A stretch of 64,000 bases of DNA from Geodermatophilus sabuli (lineage in GTDB: Bacteria > Actinomycetota > Actinomycetes > Mycobacteriales > Geodermatophilaceae). Of this stretch, positions 25,812 through 34,112 are shown in pieces. Where the stretch lies: the NCBI RefSeq assembly GCF_900215145.1, contig NZ_OBDO01000012.1, forward strand, positions 62,001 through 126,000. The letters are read 5' to 3'. The translations under genes and the position numbers were made by a program. The notes beneath the pieces are model-generated. The model did not search any database, was not told the DNA's origin, and was given only the letters and a program-made list of their open reading frames with translations. The number at the start of each line of letters is the position of its first letter. Position 1 is the first letter of the stretch.

Positions 25812-27053
25812 ATGACCGCAGTCGCCCAGGAGACCGGCAGGGCCATCCGCCCGTTCCGCGTCGACGTGCCGGAGGAGCAGCTCACCGAGCTGCGCAGACG
25901 GGTCGCCGCGACGGTGTGGCCCGAACGGGAGACGGTGCTGGACTCGTCCCAGGGCGTACCGCTCGCGACCATGCAGGAGCTCGCGCGCCACTGGGCGACC
26001 GACTACGACTGGCGCAGGTGCGAGGCGAGACTGCAGGCCCTCCCGCAGTTCGTCACCGAGATCGACGGGCTGGACATCCACTTCATCCACGTCCGGTCCC
26101 GGCACGAGGACGCGTTGCCGCTGGTCGTCAACCACGGCTGGCCCGGGTCGATCATCGAGCAGCTCAAGATCATCGACCCGCTGGTGGACCCCACCGCGCA
26201 CGGCGGCAGCGCCTCCGATGCCTTCCACCTCGTCATCCCGTCGATGCCGGGCTACGGGTTCTCCGGCAAGCCCACCACGACCGGCTGGGGCCCCGAGCGC
26301 ATGGCCCGCGCCTGGGCGGAGCTGATGGAGCGCCTCGGCTACAGCCGCTACGTCGCCCAGGGCGGCGACTGGGGCGCGTTCGTCGTCGACCAGATGGGGT
26401 TGCAAGCGCCGGAAGGACTGCTCGCCGTCCACACCAACATGCCCGCCACCGTCCCCGCTGACGTCGACGAGGCCCTCCGGGCCGGCGCCCCTCCGCCCTC
26501 CGGTCTCACGGACGACGAACGCCGGGCCTACGACCAACTGGTCAGGACCTTCCAGCAGGTGGAGTACGCCAAGTACATGGCGGCTCGCCCCCAGACCCTG
26601 TACGGCATCGTGGACTCCCCCGTCGGCCTGGCCGCCTGGCTCCTCGACCACAACGACGCCGACGGCCAACCGGCCGCGGCGGTCGCCTCGGCCCTGGACC
26701 GGACGACGAGCGACACGGGCGAGCTCACGCGTGACGAGATCCTCGACAACATCACGCTCTACTGGCTGACGAACACGGGGGTCTCGGCGTCCCGCCTGTA
26801 CTGGGAGTACAAGGGCGGCTTCTTCAACGCAAAGGGCGTGTCCATCCCGGTGGCTGTCAGCGTCTTCCCCGGCGAGCAGTACGAAGCTCCGCGCAGCTGG
26901 ACGGAGCGGGCCTATCCCCAGCTGATCCACTACAACCGGCTCGACCTAGGCGGACACTTCGCGGCCTGGGAACAGCCGCAGCTCTTCGCCGAGGAGGTCC
27001 GCGCCGGCTTCAGGTCCCTCCGCGGACCCGAGATCCCGGGACCGCGTCGCTGA
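25812..27053 (+). CDS. Epoxide hydrolase (EHN-domain alpha/beta hydrolase), second of a tandem pair
   Basis: A 413-residue paralogue of the preceding gene, alignable from MTAVAQETG through the C-terminal PGPRR. The catalytic set is canonical: NHGWPGS, QGGDWGAF with nucleophile Asp186, and LGGHFAAWEQP with the His. It differs mainly in a 225-300 insert region that shapes the substrate pocket (DVDEALRAGAPPPSGLTDDE), so the two probably act on different epoxides. ATG 25812 lies 92 bases after the first copy, and the upstream DNA also resembles the first gene's leader. Confidence 0.9.
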   Translation: MTAVAQETGRAIRPFRVDVPEEQLTELRRRVAATVWPERETVLDSSQGVPLATMQELARHWATDYDWRRCEARLQALPQFVTEIDGLDIHFIHVRSRHEDALPLVVNHGWPGSIIEQLKIIDPLVDPTAHGGSASDAFHLVIPSMPGYGFSGKPTTTGWGPERMARAWAELMERLGYSRYVAQGGDWGAFVVDQMGLQAPEGLLAVHTNMPATVPADVDEALRAGAPPPSGLTDDERRAYDQLVRTFQQVEYAKYMAARPQTLYGIVDSPVGLAAWLLDHNDADGQPAAAVASALDRTTSDTGELTRDEILDNITLYWLTNTGVSASRLYWEYKGGFFNAKGVSIPVAVSVFPGEQYEAPRSWTERAYPQLIHYNRLDLGGHFAAWEQPQLFAEEVRAGFRSLRGPEIPGPRR

Positions 27054-27086
27054 CTCCCGCTGCCCGTAGGTCCCCGAAGGCCAGGT

Positions 27087-27104
27087 CCCCGGCGCCCGCC
27101 GGGG
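27087..27104 (+). terminator. GC hairpin after the epoxide hydrolases; rest of 27054-27506 shows no gene
   Basis: CCCCGGC (27087-27093) pairs with GCCGGGG (27098-27104) around GCCC, 33 bases after the stop of the second epoxide hydrolase. The remaining ~400 bases up to the tRNA gene hold no recognisable coding region, repeat or integrase piece. Confidence 0.55.
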
Positions 27105-27506
27105 ATGCCGCCCGACGCGGAGGCCGTGACCGGAAACAGGCAGTCGCTCCTCTCCGACCGGTGACCGACTGCTGCCGGGAGCGGCCGCTCGACCGGGCGT
27201 CTGACGCGCCGCGGAGCAGGCGCCGGGGCCGACCACATGAACTGGAGGTCCGAGATCGGCCCGTCGATGCCGCCGTCACGCTCACCTCCCGGCCGGGACG
27301 ACGAGAAGCCTGAGGGGACTTGGACGCCGGAGAGGACACCGCGGACGACTGACGTGCAGATCCACACCAGGCTGACTACACGAGCGAACGAACCACTGAT
27401 GGCAATCGCCGACGCCAGTGCCGTCGCGTTCGGCTCCGCGAGCGGTTCCGGCCCTCACGACGACGCGTTCGGACCGGCGCAGGTGACGCGGAACGGCTGC
27501 GCAGAG

Positions 27507-27593
27507 CGGAGGGCGTGGGATTCGAACCCACGATGGGTTTGACCCCATAGCGGTTTTCAAGACCGCCGCCATCGGCCACTAGGCGAGCCCTCC
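27507..27593 (-). tRNA. tRNA-Ser (anticodon UGA)
   Basis: On the minus strand an 87-base class II tRNA can be folded. The acceptor stem is GGAGGGC/GCCCTCC, the anticodon arm GCGGT-CTTGAAA-ACCGC gives anticodon TGA, a variable arm (TATGGGGTCAAACCCAT region) follows, and the T-arm is CGTGGGTTCGAATCCCACG. The discriminator base is G, as in serine tRNAs; CCA is not encoded. It reads UCN serine codons, mainly UCA. Confidence 0.93.
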
Positions 27594-27673
27594 TGGCGCC
27601 GTCGAGGTTAACCCGAGTCACGCGTTCTCTCGCCCTGTGCCCCGTTGAGCGGGAGGCGAGGGCGGCCGGCCCG

Positions 27674-29827
27674 TCAGGAGCTGGTGAGGAGGACGAGTCG
27701 CTGGGTCGCCCGGGTCATCACGACGTACCGGTCGACCGCCCCCTCGATGCCCTCGCCGAAATCCTCCGGGTCGACGAGGACCACCAGGTCGAACTCCAGG
27801 CCCTTCGCCAGCTCCGGGGTCAGCGACCGGACGCGGTCGGTCGCCTCGAACGTGGGATCCCCGATGACGCAGGCGATCCCCTCGGCGTGCGCGGCGAGCC
27901 AGGTGTCGAGCACCGACGACAGCTCCGACACCGGACCGTGGACGACGGGGACGCCGCTGCTGCGGATGGAGGTGGGCACGTTGGCGTCCGGCAGCACGGC
28001 CCGGATGACCGGCTCGGCCTCGGCCATGACCTCGGCCGGCGTCCGGTAGTTGATCGTCAGCGAGGCCTGGCTGACCCGGTCGAGCCCGATCCGCTCGAGC
28101 CGTTCCCGCCACGACTCGGGGAAACCGTGCCGGGCCTGGGCACGGTCCCCGACGATGGTGAAGCTCCGGGACGGGCAGCGCAGCAGCAGCATCTGCCATT
28201 CGGCGTCGGTCAGCTCCTGGGCCTCGTCCACGACGACGTGCGCGAACGGGCCGGCGAGCACGTCCGGGTCGGCAGTGGGCAGCGCCGCCTCGTCGACCAG
28301 GGCGTCCCGGAGGTCCTGGTGGCGCAGGCTCGTCATCAGCAGGAGCTCGGAGTCGTCGGCCTCGATCAGCTCCTCGATGACGCCGGCCATGCGCTCGCGC
28401 TCTGCGGCGACGATCGCGGCCTGCCGGCTCCGGCGCCGGGAGGTCTCCGGGTCCCCGAGCCGCTGCCGCGCGGCGTCCAGGAGCGGCAGGTCGGACATGG
28501 TCCAGGCCCGGGGGACCGGGCGCTGCAACGCCCGGACCTCGTCGCGGCTGAGCCAGGGCGCGCACCGGCGCAGGTAGGCGGGCACGGACCACAGGTCGGC
28601 GACGACGTCCGCCGCGTCGAGCAGCGGCCACGCCCGGGCGAAGGTCCGGCGCAGCGTCTCGTCCTGCTCCAGCGACCGCCGCAGCTGGTCGGGCGGGACG
28701 TCGTCGTCGAGGTCGTGCGCGTCCGCCAGGATCGTGAGCAGCTCCTCCCAGACCTGCTCGCGCGCCTCGTTGTGGGGCGTGCCCGGCTCGGCCGCCTCGA
28801 ACGCCTCGGCCCAGTCGTCGGCGGTCAACCGGACGTCGTCCCAGTGGGTCGGAACCGTGATCGCCGCGGTCGGGGGCTCCTCGTGGAACCGGACGGCGGC
28901 CTCGATCGCGCCGACGAGCTCGGCGGACGACTTCAGCCGGGCCACCTCCGGGTGGGTCTCGACCGCCGCCGCGGGTCCGCCGGGGACGAGGTCCCGCAGG
29001 GTGCAGATCTGCACGCCCTCCTCGCCGAGGCTGGGCAGCACGTCGGCGACGTACGCCAGGTAGGGCTGGTGCGGGCCGACGAACAGCACCCCGCCCCGGC
29101 GGTGGCCCAGGCGCGGGTCGGAGTAGAGGAGGTAGGCGGTGCGGTGCAGCGCGACGACGGTCTTCCCCGTCCCCGGACCGCCGTCGACGACCAGCGCGCC
29201 GCCGGACCCCGCGCGGATGATGGCGTCCTGGTCGGCCTGGATGGTGCCCAGCACGTCCCGCATCCGGGCGGAGCGGTTGCCGCCCAGGCTGGCGACGAAG
29301 GCCGACTGGTCGTCGAGGGCGGCGTGCCCCTCGAGCCCGTCCGCGGTGAACACCTCGTCCCAGTAGTCGGTGATCCGGCCGCGGGTCCAGCGATACCTGC
29401 GGCGACTGGCCAGGCCCATCGGGTGGGCGTGGGTCGCCCCGAAGAACGGCTCGGCCGCCGGGCTCCGCCAGTCGACCAGCAGCCGGCGACCCGCGCTGTC
29501 GGTGAGGCCGAGTCGTCCGACGTACACCGGCTCGGGGTCGTCGGCGCGGACGATGCGGCCGAGGCACAGGTCCAGGCCGAACCGCCGCAGCGCCCGCAGG
29601 CGCGCGGTCAGCCGGTGGACCTCGAGATCGCGGTCCAACGCCTCCTGGCCGGTGCCGCCGGGCGCCCTGCGCTCGGCGGCGAGCCGGCCGGACAGGTCGG
29701 CGATCGACTGCTCGAGGCTCTGGGCGACGGCCGCGAAGTGCTGCTCGTCGCGGGCGACCAACGCCGGGTCGGCCTTGGCGGCGAGGGTGTCGGGGAGGTC
29801 GAAGGTGCTGGTCTGCAGGCGGTTCAC
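27674..29827 (-). CDS. helR: HelD-like RNA polymerase recycling motor ATPase (HelR type)
   Basis: A 717-residue superfamily I helicase-like ATPase. The N-terminal ~95 residues are a helical arm (EQHFAAVAQSLEQSIADLSGRLAAER), as in HelD, which inserts into RNA polymerase. Motor motifs: Walker A GGPGTGKT (216-223), VVVDEAQEL (Walker B), FTIVGDRAQARHG (motif III), SLTINYRTPAEV (motif IV) and the terminal ATRATQRLVLL-type motif VI. Family knowledge: actinobacterial HelR removes stalled polymerase and can displace rifamycins. It stands alone; its ATG 29827 is followed upstream by an inverted repeat at 29846-29859. Confidence 0.87.
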   Translation of the reverse strand: MNRLQTSTFDLPDTLAAKADPALVARDEQHFAAVAQSLEQSIADLSGRLAAERRAPGGTGQEALDRDLEVHRLTARLRALRRFGLDLCLGRIVRADDPEPVYVGRLGLTDSAGRRLLVDWRSPAAEPFFGATHAHPMGLASRRRYRWTRGRITDYWDEVFTADGLEGHAALDDQSAFVASLGGNRSARMRDVLGTIQADQDAIIRAGSGGALVVDGGPGTGKTVVALHRTAYLLYSDPRLGHRRGGVLFVGPHQPYLAYVADVLPSLGEEGVQICTLRDLVPGGPAAAVETHPEVARLKSSAELVGAIEAAVRFHEEPPTAAITVPTHWDDVRLTADDWAEAFEAAEPGTPHNEAREQVWEELLTILADAHDLDDDVPPDQLRRSLEQDETLRRTFARAWPLLDAADVVADLWSVPAYLRRCAPWLSRDEVRALQRPVPRAWTMSDLPLLDAARQRLGDPETSRRRSRQAAIVAAERERMAGVIEELIEADDSELLLMTSLRHQDLRDALVDEAALPTADPDVLAGPFAHVVVDEAQELTDAEWQMLLLRCPSRSFTIVGDRAQARHGFPESWRERLERIGLDRVSQASLTINYRTPAEVMAEAEPVIRAVLPDANVPTSIRSSGVPVVHGPVSELSSVLDTWLAAHAEGIACVIGDPTFEATDRVRSLTPELAKGLEFDLVVLVDPEDFGEGIEGAVDRYVVMTRATQRLVLLTSS

Positions 29828-29845
29828 GGCATCAGCTCCGATCGG

Positions 29846-29859
29846 GGGTCCGTGGACCC
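29846..29859. promoter_or_regulatory. Inverted repeat GGGTCC-GT-GGACCC upstream of helR
   Basis: A 14-base palindrome lies 18 bases upstream of the helR start codon, in the expected promoter or 5' leader. Known rifamycin-associated elements in front of helR genes are palindromes with a different core (GGGGCTTGC type), so this is only a candidate operator. Confidence 0.45.
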
Positions 29860-29962
29860 TAGATCGAAAAACGGAGCCTCATGAGCGCCGGGAAAAACTG
29901 CTACAACTGAGGTGGCGAGAGCTGCGCCATCCCGCTGCGCCCGGTGGACCGGGGTGGCGCCC

Positions 29963-30001
29963 CGGCCGGCACCGGTCAGCTGGCCGTCGCGGTGACGCAG
30001 G
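29963..30001. repeat. Left copy of a 39-base direct repeat flanking the catabolic block
   Basis: Matches 42252-42290 at 33 of 39 positions (hand count), with a 15-base perfect core TCAGCTGGCCGTCGC, same orientation. It covers the last codons and stop of the FAH-family gene, giving that protein the same ending (VTATAS) as the methyltransferase at the other end of the block. Confidence 0.55.
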
Positions 30002-30872
30002 CAGCGCCCGCAGGCTCACCCCCGCGGCCTGGGCGCCGGCCGTGTGGCCGGGCCCCCACGGCAGTCACGGTCACCTCGAGGCGGCCCACGCTGGAGATCT
30101 CCACCTCGATCCGGTCGCCGTCGTGAACCGGACCCACGCCGGCGGGGGTGCCCGTGAGGATGAGGTCGCCCGGCCACAGCGTCATGACCGAGCTCGTGTA
30201 GGCGATGAGCTCGGGGACGCCGAAGACGAGGTCGGCCGTCGACGTCTTCTGCCGTACCTCCCCGTTGACCCGACAGACCAGTTCGAGCGCCCCGGGGTCG
30301 GCGATCTCGTCAGCGGTCACCACGGCTGGTCCGACGGGCGTGAAGGTGTCGAAGGACTTCCGGGTGGACCGGTCCTCGGTCGAGCGCACGGTCATGTCCA
30401 GGCTGCAGGTGTAGCCGAACACGTGGTCCAGCGCGTCCTCGGGGGCAACGTCACGGGCGGTGCGGCCGATGACGACGGCGAGCTCCCCCTCCTGGTCGGT
30501 GCGCACGTCGTCGTAGGGCAGCCGGACGGCCCTCCCCGGACCGATGACCGACGAGGGGGCCTTGAGGAACACCCCGAGGTCCGTGATCGAGTGCACCACG
30601 CTCATCTCGGCCTTGTGTTCGAGGTAGTTCACCGGCGCACCGATGATCTTCGGCGGCCGCGGCAGCGGTGCCTGCAACCGGACGTCGGACAGCGCCAGGC
30701 GGGGCAGCTCCCGATCCTCCAGGGCGGCGTCGAGCCCGGTGATCCCGGCCTCGATCAACCGGTGGAGGGGACCCGCCGGCGTCGCCGGTCCGGGCACCAG
30801 CGAGGTGACGTCGATGACGGTGTCACCGGTGACGCAGCCCAGCTGGACGTCGTCGAAGACCACGAAGCGCAC
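29976..30872 (-). CDS. Fumarylacetoacetate hydrolase-family protein (probable fumarylpyruvate/acylpyruvate hydrolase)
   Basis: A 298-residue FAH-family enzyme. KIIGAPVNYLEHKAEM, DQEGELAVVIGRTARDV (metal-binding Glu pair), GYTCSLDMTVRSTEDRSTRKSFDTFTPVGPAVV (metal Asp) and ILTGTPAGVGPVHDGD are the family core. Directly behind a gentisate-dioxygenase-like gene, it most likely hydrolyses the ring-cleavage product (maleyl- or fumarylpyruvate) to pyruvate and a dicarboxylate. GTG 30872 follows the previous stop by 8 bases; its ribosome site TAGGAGC includes that stop. The last ~27 residues (from VGARPHGRRPG) are a low-complexity tail beyond the usual family end and finish with the flanking repeat. 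Confidence 0.85.
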   Translation of the reverse strand: MRFVVFDDVQLGCVTGDTVIDVTSLVPGPATPAGPLHRLIEAGITGLDAALEDRELPRLALSDVRLQAPLPRPPKIIGAPVNYLEHKAEMSVVHSITDLGVFLKAPSSVIGPGRAVRLPYDDVRTDQEGELAVVIGRTARDVAPEDALDHVFGYTCSLDMTVRSTEDRSTRKSFDTFTPVGPAVVTADEIADPGALELVCRVNGEVRQKTSTADLVFGVPELIAYTSSVMTLWPGDLILTGTPAGVGPVHDGDRIEVEISSVGRLEVTVTAVGARPHGRRPGRGGEPAGAACVTATAS

Positions 30873-30880
30873 GCTTGCTC

Positions 30881-31972
30881 CTATCGGGTCGGCCCGTGGG
30901 CGGCGCCGAACTGTTCGCGGTAGAACCCCAGCGCCCGGAGGGCGGGCTCGTTGGTGAAGCTGAACAGGAAGGCGTCCTCGTCGCCGTCGTTGCACAGCTG
31001 CAGGGCGGCCCACGGAGGGACGGCGAAGACGTCCTTGTCGGCGAAGGACAGCTCCCGGTCCCCGACCAGCGCCGACCCCGAGCCGCGCACGACGTGGTAG
31101 ATGCTGCTCGATGTGCGGCGGACGACGGTGCCGCGGAACTCGGGGCGCAGTCGGCTGATCCGGCAGGACATCGTCGGCAGCACCGGCCCGCCGGTGAGCG
31201 GGTTCTTGTACTCCAGCAGAACGCCCTCGGCCGCGCTGCCCGAGGCGTCGTCGGCGATGGCCGCGAAGGCACGCTCGGTCTCCCGCCACGGGTAGTTGCC
31301 CACGGGCGAGGCCGCGGACGCCGTGGCGCGAGGCACCTCCCACGCCGGGGCCAGCTGTCCGTGGATGAACTGCCGCGAGGACAGGTCGTCGGGCCCCAGG
31401 CTCCGCTGCGTGCGCTCGCCGAACAGCTCGAAGAAGTTCGCGTCGAAGGCGTTCGTCATGGGGTAGTCCAGCGCGTCGAGCCACACCATCGGCCCGTCGC
31501 CCTGGTGCTCGTGGTCGTGCCAGTGCCATCCAGGCGTCAGGAGCAGGTCACCGGGGTGCATGTGCACCCGCTCGCCGTTGACCGTGGTGAACGCGCCCGA
31601 GCCCTCGATGACGTACCGGAAGGCGTTGGCGACGTGCCGGTGCGCCTGGGCGGTCTCCCCCGGCCCAATGATCTGCAGGCCCGCGTAGAGCGACGTCGTC
31701 GTCGCCGGCGGCTCGGTCAGCCCCGGGTTGACGAGCATGAGCACCCGGCGTTCGGCGTCCTCGAGCGAGAGTGTCTCGAGGAAGTGCAGCAGGTGGGGAC
31801 GCAGTGCGGCGTACCGCCAGAGGTGAGGTACGGCCCGCGGCGTGGGTCGGGCCGGGAGCACGTCACCGTAGTAGCGCCACAGGGCCGCGGCCTGCAGGTC
31901 CGCGATCGACCGGTACGGGTCTTCGACGGCGGCGGGCTCCGCGGCGACGGGGTCGTCGGTCTGGGTGGACAC
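30881..31972 (-). CDS. Gentisate 1,2-dioxygenase-like bicupin ring-cleavage enzyme
   Basis: A 363-residue two-cupin protein. The first cupin has the iron ligands in QAHRHVANAFRYVIEG (His111, His113) and HWHDHEH (His150, His152 region), with MHPGDLLLTPGW between them as in gentisate dioxygenases. The second cupin (VRRTSSSIYHVVRGSGSALVG ... FAVPPWAALQL) has lost most His ligands, as usual in the family. It cleaves gentisate, salicylate or 1-hydroxy-2-naphthoate-type rings between carboxyl- and hydroxyl-bearing carbons; which one is not decided by sequence. GTG 31972 has GAGGAG upstream. It sits between the oxygenase reductase and the FAH gene. Confidence 0.87.
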   Translation of the reverse strand: MSTQTDDPVAAEPAAVEDPYRSIADLQAAALWRYYGDVLPARPTPRAVPHLWRYAALRPHLLHFLETLSLEDAERRVLMLVNPGLTEPPATTTSLYAGLQIIGPGETAQAHRHVANAFRYVIEGSGAFTTVNGERVHMHPGDLLLTPGWHWHDHEHQGDGPMVWLDALDYPMTNAFDANFFELFGERTQRSLGPDDLSSRQFIHGQLAPAWEVPRATASAASPVGNYPWRETERAFAAIADDASGSAAEGVLLEYKNPLTGGPVLPTMSCRISRLRPEFRGTVVRRTSSSIYHVVRGSGSALVGDRELSFADKDVFAVPPWAALQLCNDGDEDAFLFSFTNEPALRALGFYREQFGAAHGPTR

Positions 31973-32003
31973 GGGGTTTCTCCTCGCGGGGTTTGAGGGA
32001 CGG

Positions 32004-32947
32004 TCAGCAGTCGATCTCGACGCGCGTGCCGGCGACGCGGGAGACGCAGACGCACATCTCGGTGGTCGCAGCCCGCTGCCGCTCGGACAGGAACACGTCG
32101 CGGTGGTCGAGGACGCCCTCGACGGCGCGCACCCGGACCCGGCACAGCCCGCACTCGCCGCGCAAGCAGTCGTAGAGCACCTCGAGACCGGCGCCTCCAG
32201 CGCGTCGAGCATCGTGGCGTCGACCGGCACCTCGCACGTGACGCCGCGTGCGGGCACCTCGACGGTGAAGCTCGTGGTCGGGAACCGGCCGCTGGTTCCG
32301 AAGGTCTCGAAGCGCAGGTGAGTGGCGAGACGGCCGACCACCTGCCAGTGCCGTCGCACCTCGGCCAGTAGTGACCAGGGCCCGCAGACGTAGAGGACGC
32401 CCTCCGCCGGCAGGCCGGACACGACTGCCGCCACGTCGATCCGCCGTCCCGACGAGGAGGGGTGCACCTCGACCCGGCCGGGGTGCGCCGCCTCCAGGTG
32501 GTCGACGAAGGGCATCGCCGCCCGCGTCCGGCCGCCGTAGACGACGCGGTAGTCCACGCCCCGCTCGCGCAGCGCGCGGGCCAGACCCAGAACGGGCGTG
32601 ATGCCGATCCCGGCGGCGAGCAGCACGCTGGACGCGCCGCCCGGGCTCGGCGGGAAGTCGCTGACCGGCTCCCGGCACTCCAGGACGGCGCCGGGCCGCA
32701 GCCCGTGCATCCACACCGACCCACCCCGGCCGTGCGGCTGCCGGCGGACGGCCAGCCGCAGCAGACCGTCGTCGGTTCCCAGGTCGACCAGTGAGTACGA
32801 CCGGTACTCCGCGGACCCGTCCAGGGGCACACGGACGTCGAGATGGCTGCCCGGCGGAGGGGGGTCCACCCGTCGGGAGGGGCGCAGCGCGAGCAGCACC
32901 ACGTCCGCGGTGACCTGACCGCGGGTCTCGACGACGGCCGTCAGCAT
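32004..32947 (-). pseudogene. Rieske-oxygenase reductase (phthalate dioxygenase reductase type), frameshifted
   Basis: From ATG 32947 the frame gives an FMN/FAD domain (RSYSL at 49-52), an NAD domain (AAGIGITPVLGLARAL, GVLYVCGP) and the start of the C-terminal ferredoxin domain (MLDALEA, ~246-252). Then the frame is lost. The expected end, GLEVLYDCLRGECGLCRV with the Cx4Cx2C cluster ligands and VEIDC-stop at 32004, continues in another frame. One base is missing near 32192, most simply one G in a GGCGGCC-like stretch. With it restored the protein would be 314 residues, normal for VanB/PDR reductases. The shift removes the whole [2Fe-2S] domain. It overlaps the oxygenase gene by 7 bases. Sequencing error is possible. 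Confidence 0.85.
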
Positions 32948-34038
32948 CCGCTCGGCCGCCGCGTGCCGGCGGCCACGGCGGTCAGCTCGCTGGGGTGAGC
33001 GCGCTCGCGGCCCTGCTCCACCGCCACCTGGGCGTCGATGACCCGGCGCACCCACATGCCACCGGCGTCGATGTTGAGGTTGTAGAACTCGTGGTCGGGG
33101 TTGGCCTCGATGGCCCGCTGCTGGGCGTTGAGCATCGCGGTGTCCTCCCGGAACACCCGGGAGACGCTGTTGCGCAGCAGGGTGGTCAAGCCCTGGTCCC
33201 CCAGGTGGTAGTTGCGGACGAAGGCCCAGAAGTAGTGGCAGGCGCCGGCGGCGCTCGGGGTCACCGTGTTGAGCACGTAGCCGTTGATGCCGGCGCTGCG
33301 GTCGCCCTCCGGGGCACCGGAGCCCTTCGGGGCCACCCCCACGTCGATCGCGATGGTCGCGGGGGCCTCGAAACGGATCACCTGCCAGCGGTCCACCGGG
33401 CCGGTGTGGCCGGGGTCCTTCCGGGCCAGCTGCATGCCGAGGAACGGCGGGGCGTCGATGCCGAGCATCCAGCGGGTCAGGGTCACGTGCCGGTCGCCGT
33501 GCTCGACCTCGGGCTCGCAGTCCGACAGCTCCTGGCTCGCCAGGCTGCCGGCGTGGAGGAACTGCTCGTGGGTGAGGTCCATGAGGTTGTCCAGGACCAG
33601 CCGGTAGTCGCAGTCCAGGTGGATGGTCTCGCCGTCCCCGGTCCACTCCGGGTCGTCGTTCCAGTGCAGGTCAGGCACGAGTGCGGGGTCGGCCAGTGAC
33701 GGGTCCCCCGGCCAGATCCAGACGAACCGGTGGCGTTCCACGACCGGGTAGGACCGCACCGCCGCCGACGGGTTGAGCGTCTCCTGGGCCGGCATCCGCG
33801 TGCAGCGACCGTCCCGGCCGAAGCCGAGGCCGTGGTAGCCGCAGACCAGGTCGTCGCCGTCCACCCGCCCCATCGACAGGGGGACCAGCCGGTGCCAGCA
33901 GGCGTCGGCCAGGGCCACTGCCCGCCCGTCGGCGGCCCGGTAGAGGACCAGCGGGCGCTCGCATATCGTCCGGGCCAGCGGCGCGCGTCCCACCTCGGCG
34001 TCCCAGGCGGCGGCGTACCAGGCGTTGAGCGGGTACAC
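32941..34038 (-). CDS. Rieske non-heme iron oxygenase, vanillate demethylase/phthalate dioxygenase type
   Basis: A 365-residue oxygenase component. The Rieske [2Fe-2S] ligands are C47-W-H49 and C66-G-Y-H69 (ACWHRLVPLSMGRVDGDDLVCGYHG). The catalytic iron site is in LDNLMDLTHEQFLHAG (His157, His162; bridging Asp154). It belongs to the single-subunit VanA/Pdr group that demethylates or hydroxylates aromatic acids using the reductase encoded next. GTG 34038 has GGAGGA 6 bases upstream. Placed before a gentisate-type dioxygenase, it could make a hydroxylated ring such as gentisate from a methoxy- or simple aromatic acid; substrate unknown. Confidence 0.87.
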   Translation of the reverse strand: MYPLNAWYAAAWDAEVGRAPLARTICERPLVLYRAADGRAVALADACWHRLVPLSMGRVDGDDLVCGYHGLGFGRDGRCTRMPAQETLNPSAAVRSYPVVERHRFVWIWPGDPSLADPALVPDLHWNDDPEWTGDGETIHLDCDYRLVLDNLMDLTHEQFLHAGSLASQELSDCEPEVEHGDRHVTLTRWMLGIDAPPFLGMQLARKDPGHTGPVDRWQVIRFEAPATIAIDVGVAPKGSGAPEGDRSAGINGYVLNTVTPSAAGACHYFWAFVRNYHLGDQGLTTLLRNSVSRVFREDTAMLNAQQRAIEANPDHEFYNLNIDAGGMWVRRVIDAQVAVEQGRERAHPSELTAVAAGTRRPSGC

Positions 34039-34112
34039 GAGAGTTCCTCCTCCGTGCTCGTCGGGCGTGGACAGGCCGGCCTCCGTGGGCCGGCCCGTCC
34101 GTCCGTGTGGGG

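Noticed and set aside
23409..27593. A genomic island integrated at the tRNA-Ser 3' end
   Set aside because: No integrase, no second copy of the tRNA 3' end and no sharp boundary were seen.
30881..33646. A 921-codon open frame that looks like a fused oxygenase-reductase-dioxygenase
   Set aside because: It only joins the reductase and bicupin genes because of the frameshift near 32192; the bicupin has its own GTG start at 31972 with a good ribosome site.
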